Shown one piece after another: positions 63,522 to 64,000 of a stretch of 64,000 bases of DNA. The DNA is taken from contig JANCRA010000032.1 of assembly GCA_024362935.1 (NCBI GenBank), positions 2,914,001-2,978,000 on the forward strand, written 5' to 3'. The notes beneath the pieces were generated by a model. The model searched no databases. It was not told the origin of the DNA and was given only the letters and a program-made list of their open reading frames with translations. The first letter of the stretch is position 1. Each line of letters begins with the position of its first letter. Made by a program: the position numbers and the translations under genes. This stretch comes from Setophaga petechia. Taxonomy: Eukaryota; Chordata; Aves; Passeriformes; Parulidae.

Positions 63522-63570
63522 CAATGATGATGAAGAAGATGATGGTGATGATGATTATTATTATTATTGG
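63522..63570. repeat. Compound GAT/GAA and ATT trinucleotide repeat
   Basis: Runs of GATGAT and GAAGAA give way to ATTATT units. In-frame acidic translation on the plus strand is a repeat artefact, not an exon. Confidence 0.88.
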
Positions 63571-64000
63571 ATTATATTGCTACTATTATCACTGCTGATA
63601 GTGCTTTAACAAATTAGAACTGGGCATTCCCATGTGTTAGGCACAGTACACATATACTTTAAGAGGTGGTTCTTGGCACAAGGAGTTTTCTGGAGGGAAG
63701 GGAGAGTGTAGTTTGCAGTCTTTGTCAATAATAGCCCCCAGGACAGCCAAAACCCATGAATCCTATTTGCAAAGGTAACTACAGCATCTACAGATGCTAG
63801 ATGGTCTAATGGTAAAATTGCAATATTAGATTCCAATATTTCGTCCTCCTTAAAAAGGAGGAAGAAACTATGGTTGTGAACAGTTACAACAGTGAAGTCT
63901 GTAAAGGCCATTGCATCTGGTATGTGGGGCTGGTGAGGCTCAGAAAGGGGCATCTTTCTCTTCTGGACTGGTTTCTGTTGGTGAGGCCAGTGATCCTTTG

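Larger units (their letters stand above)
59984..64000 (-). other. AFF3 intron 5' of exon A (continues beyond the window)
   Basis: The 3' end of this intron is GC-rich near exon A and AT-rich further out. I found no further AFF3 exon; the preceding exon should encode the serine/acid-rich stretch before EPPSSNKWQ and must lie beyond 64000. It contains a 30-bp duplication and a mixed trinucleotide repeat. Confidence 0.75.

Noticed and set aside
63522..63570. Acidic repeat as an upstream AFF3 serine/acid-rich exon
   Set aside because: The acidic reading is on the plus strand, opposite to AFF3, and has no splice sites.

Overview
This is vertebrate nuclear DNA, most likely from a bird. Genes are split into short GT-AG exons in AT-rich introns, and the recognisable mobile elements are mainly CR1-type LINE fragments with the avian 3' end. 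There are no operons, ribosome binding sites or CRISPR arrays. The species cannot be named from the sequence.

The main content is the 3' part of one gene on the minus strand, AFF3 (LAF4), a member of the AF4/FMR2 family. I placed eleven consecutive coding exons, lettered A to K in transcript order, from 59983 down to a TAA stop at 25037-25039. Every splice junction keeps the reading frame. Together they give 2244 nt, or 747 residues plus the stop. They hold the NKWQLDKWLNKV motif, a polyserine block, the AF9/ENL-binding motif, basic nuclear-localisation-like sequence and the complete C-terminal homology domain. The N-terminal part of AFF3, including the ALF/degron region and the promoter, lies beyond 64000. 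Residue numbers below count from the first residue of exon A.

Layout: 1-640 is a CpG island at the left edge. In the human order I remember, the 5' end of REV1 lies 3' of AFF3 on the same strand, so this may be the REV1 promoter; that is an inference. 640 to about 20700 is intergenic, with two CR1 fragments, a 22-C run and a perfect hairpin. About 20.7-25.0 kb is the probable AFF3 3' UTR, whose end is uncertain. 25.0-60.0 kb holds exons K to A. Their introns contain an intronic CpG island (about 32.0-32.3 kb), a decayed reverse-transcriptase fragment (about 43.0-43.2 kb), two more CR1 pieces, a polypurine tract and several microsatellites. 60.0-64.0 kb is the intron before exon A.

I found no undescribed biological system. 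The most useful leads are a (CGG)9 run coding for polyalanine in exon A, a Lys-to-Asn change in the AF9/ENL-binding motif, the intronic CpG island with an octamer motif, and the left-edge CpG island.
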